Source: Clavelina lepadiformis
Taxonomy: Eukaryota > Chordata > Ascidiacea > Aplousobranchia > Clavelinidae
Assembly (NCBI RefSeq): GCF_947623445.1
Contig: NC_135247.1
Span: forward strand, 2,854,501-2,918,500
DNA: 64,000 bases
Direction: 5' to 3'
Shown here: positions 56,365 through 64,000 of the stretch, piece after piece
Layout: every line of letters starts with the position of its first letter
Position numbering within the stretch: position 1 is the stretch's first letter
The notes under the pieces: model-generated
What the model was told of the DNA's origin: nothing
What the model saw: the letters and a program-made list of their open reading frames with translations, nothing else
Databases searched by the model: none
Made by a program: the position numbers and the translations under genes

Positions 56365-58094
56365 GTTTGTTTATCTCTAAGCAAATTTTAGCATTTAAAA
56401 GTGTCATACATGCACCATACTTTTTAAGGAGTAAATATGAAGAAAAAGCATTGCTCACAGATGAACAAAAAAACTCAGAAAACTTCAATTAGCTTCACGA
56501 CATCCAAACATTATTGTCAGAGTCTTGTTTCCGGACACAGTTACCCTACAAGCAAAACAGCTGTGCTTACCCAACTTTATAGTTTAAATGTAAGTTTGCC
56601 AATAGGTTCAGTGTGGTATAAAACTAAGCAAGTGCAATATTCAGTTACAGCAGGGGTGGGCAAACTACGGCCCGCCGGCACTTGCAGAAACTACTACTCA
56701 TCACTTATTGTTTTAATTAAACAGGTTACATGACAAAGTATTATTCCCTTTACGAGTGTGTTTTTCTCTTCACTTTCAGTGCGTAAACACACACACGTCA
56801 GTCGCGCATGTATTGCAACATGCTCTCAGCAACTAGCCGTACACTTCTCACGCATTGTTTGATTCAATTGTGTGATCATAAAATACAAATACGGTAGCGG
56901 CTACCGTAGGCCTTTGTGATGATGATTGCATAGCTTTAAACGTAACTGAGTGTGAAATTCAAAAATTGTGTTTAATATGAATATGCGTTTATTTACACTT
57001 CGGGTAAATTTTCCTACTTTGTAATGAGAGTGTGCGGCTCCCCGGCTGCAACATTTTTTCAAATGTGGCCCTCAGTACAAAAAGTTTGCCCACCCCTGAG
57101 TTACAGGCTATTTCTTAACACAGTTTTTGGTTATATAGCTTAATTTCACTTTGATCTGTATTTAAAAGGTGCCTACTTCAGGAATTATTTTGTTTATTGG
57201 AGAGTAAATTCATACAATTTTATCACGAGTCGAGTTTCTGTGCCGGCATTATACTTATGAAAGGCAAATAATTAATAAATTTGTTGTTTTAATTTACTTA
57301 AATCCTTTCTAATTAAACCTACATTTTTTTTCTCAAACTATTTTATAATGATTTTACTGATACATCTGAAAATAAGATAACTCTTAACCTTGAACACGTG
57401 CTATAAAACGGCCAAATGCACTGAGCGAACAAAGAGTTAGTAGCGTCAAAAAATTAACGGGCCTTATATGCTGCAGGTAACTGATAAATGTATTTGTTTT
57501 CTTCTTCAAGTTTTCAGTTTATTAACTCATGTCACGAAATTGATGAATCGTGGACAAACTGGCATCTCCGTTCCTTATTGTTCGCTTCAGTTTTCATCTC
57601 AAAATACCTTTAATTTAATCACTGATGATTAGAACTTGCTATGATTATGGACTCTATCTCGACAGTGTACATAATTCATAGCATACACAAATTCTGCTTT
57701 TGCAGTGCAAAGTTAAAACGGTGAAATTGACAACAAAGACCAATTGAATGCATGCAAGCATAACTTTATTTGTTTTGCGAAGTCACTTAAACAGGATGCT
57801 GAATAATGCTTTCGTTAAAATTCAATATGCACCAAAACATGAATTACAACTGTATTGCAATGTTTTATACGATTGTTAGTAACTTATTACAACAAATGGA
57901 GTTGGTGTATATGACACTATTAAATATTATTTGCAAACGATTGCTATATGGTATTTCAAAGCCAAATGTATCCAGTCTCACGGTAACTGTTGCATTTTTT
58001 ATTTTTAAAGTGGGAGATGTAAAGCAAGAGCAATAATAAACAGGTTTAGCCGTTGTTGATCAGGTTATTTGCTTATTCGCTTTGACAGAAATTC
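56365..58094. other. Transposon-bearing region between the unknown plus-strand exons and the VWD-fibrinogen gene
   Basis: Contains the hAT element at 56651-57098 and about 1 kb of AT-rich DNA. A minus-strand AATAAA (TTTATT at about 57766) may end the next gene. An open frame at 57806-58036 is featureless. Confidence 0.45.
56651..57098. mobile_element. Non-autonomous hAT element with perfect target duplication
   Basis: Terminal repeats CAGGGGTGGGCAAACT and AGTTTGCCCACCCCTG are perfect inverses. AGTTACAG flanks both sides (8 of 8). 448 bases, no transposase frame. Subterminal GGCCCGCC and GTGGCCCTC are typical of this hAT type. Confidence 0.9.

Positions 58095-64000
<5,906 letters not shown>

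Overview
The window is eukaryotic, AT-rich, animal DNA with intron-split genes. Every gene I could reconstruct was built from GT-AG (once GC-AG) exons whose phases join without a frame break. The gene content is bilaterian: Pax6, BiP, a C2-domain cytosolic phospholipase A2, two betaglycan/endoglin-like ZP proteins, and a von Willebrand D/fibrinogen-domain protein. Short introns, tight gene packing and many small hAT-type elements suggest a compact marine invertebrate genome. An ascidian tunicate is my best guess, but nothing in the sequence proves it.

Layout: (1) 119-9388, minus: the 5' half of a cytosolic phospholipase A2 gene (C2 domain and linker; catalytic part lies before base 1), with two candidate alternative first exons and an unrecognised N-terminal extension. 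(2) 10552-12461, minus: a small four-exon gene of unknown function. (3) 12717-18237, minus: Pax6, complete from the paired domain to the stop; its 5' exon(s) were not found, and 6.6 kb of non-coding DNA lies upstream. (4) 24846-34978 and 38514-45699, both minus: a head-to-tail pair of paralogous betaglycan/endoglin-like receptors with matching exon number and phases. Between them are a candidate cysteine-rich exon and a possible reverse-transcriptase relic. (5) 49760-53111, plus: BiP/HSPA5, nine exons, with ER-stress-element-like sites upstream and a KSEL C-terminus. (6) 53112-58094: transposon-rich, with two plausible plus-strand exons of an unknown gene. (7) 58095 to the window end, minus: the 3' part of a large secreted protein with VWD-C8-TIL repeats and a C-terminal fibrinogen-like domain.

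Most of the genes have unrelated known roles: lipid signalling, eye/neural transcription control, TGF-beta-type co-reception, ER folding and secreted matrix or mucus protein. The one clear local relationship is the tandem receptor duplication. The most unusual items are the VWD-fibrinogen fusion, the receptor pair, the cPLA2 N-terminal extension with two first exons, and a stop-free 81-base intron inside the fibrinogen domain. Small transposons (six hAT-like, one palindromic) were identified by terminal inverted repeats and 8-base target duplications.
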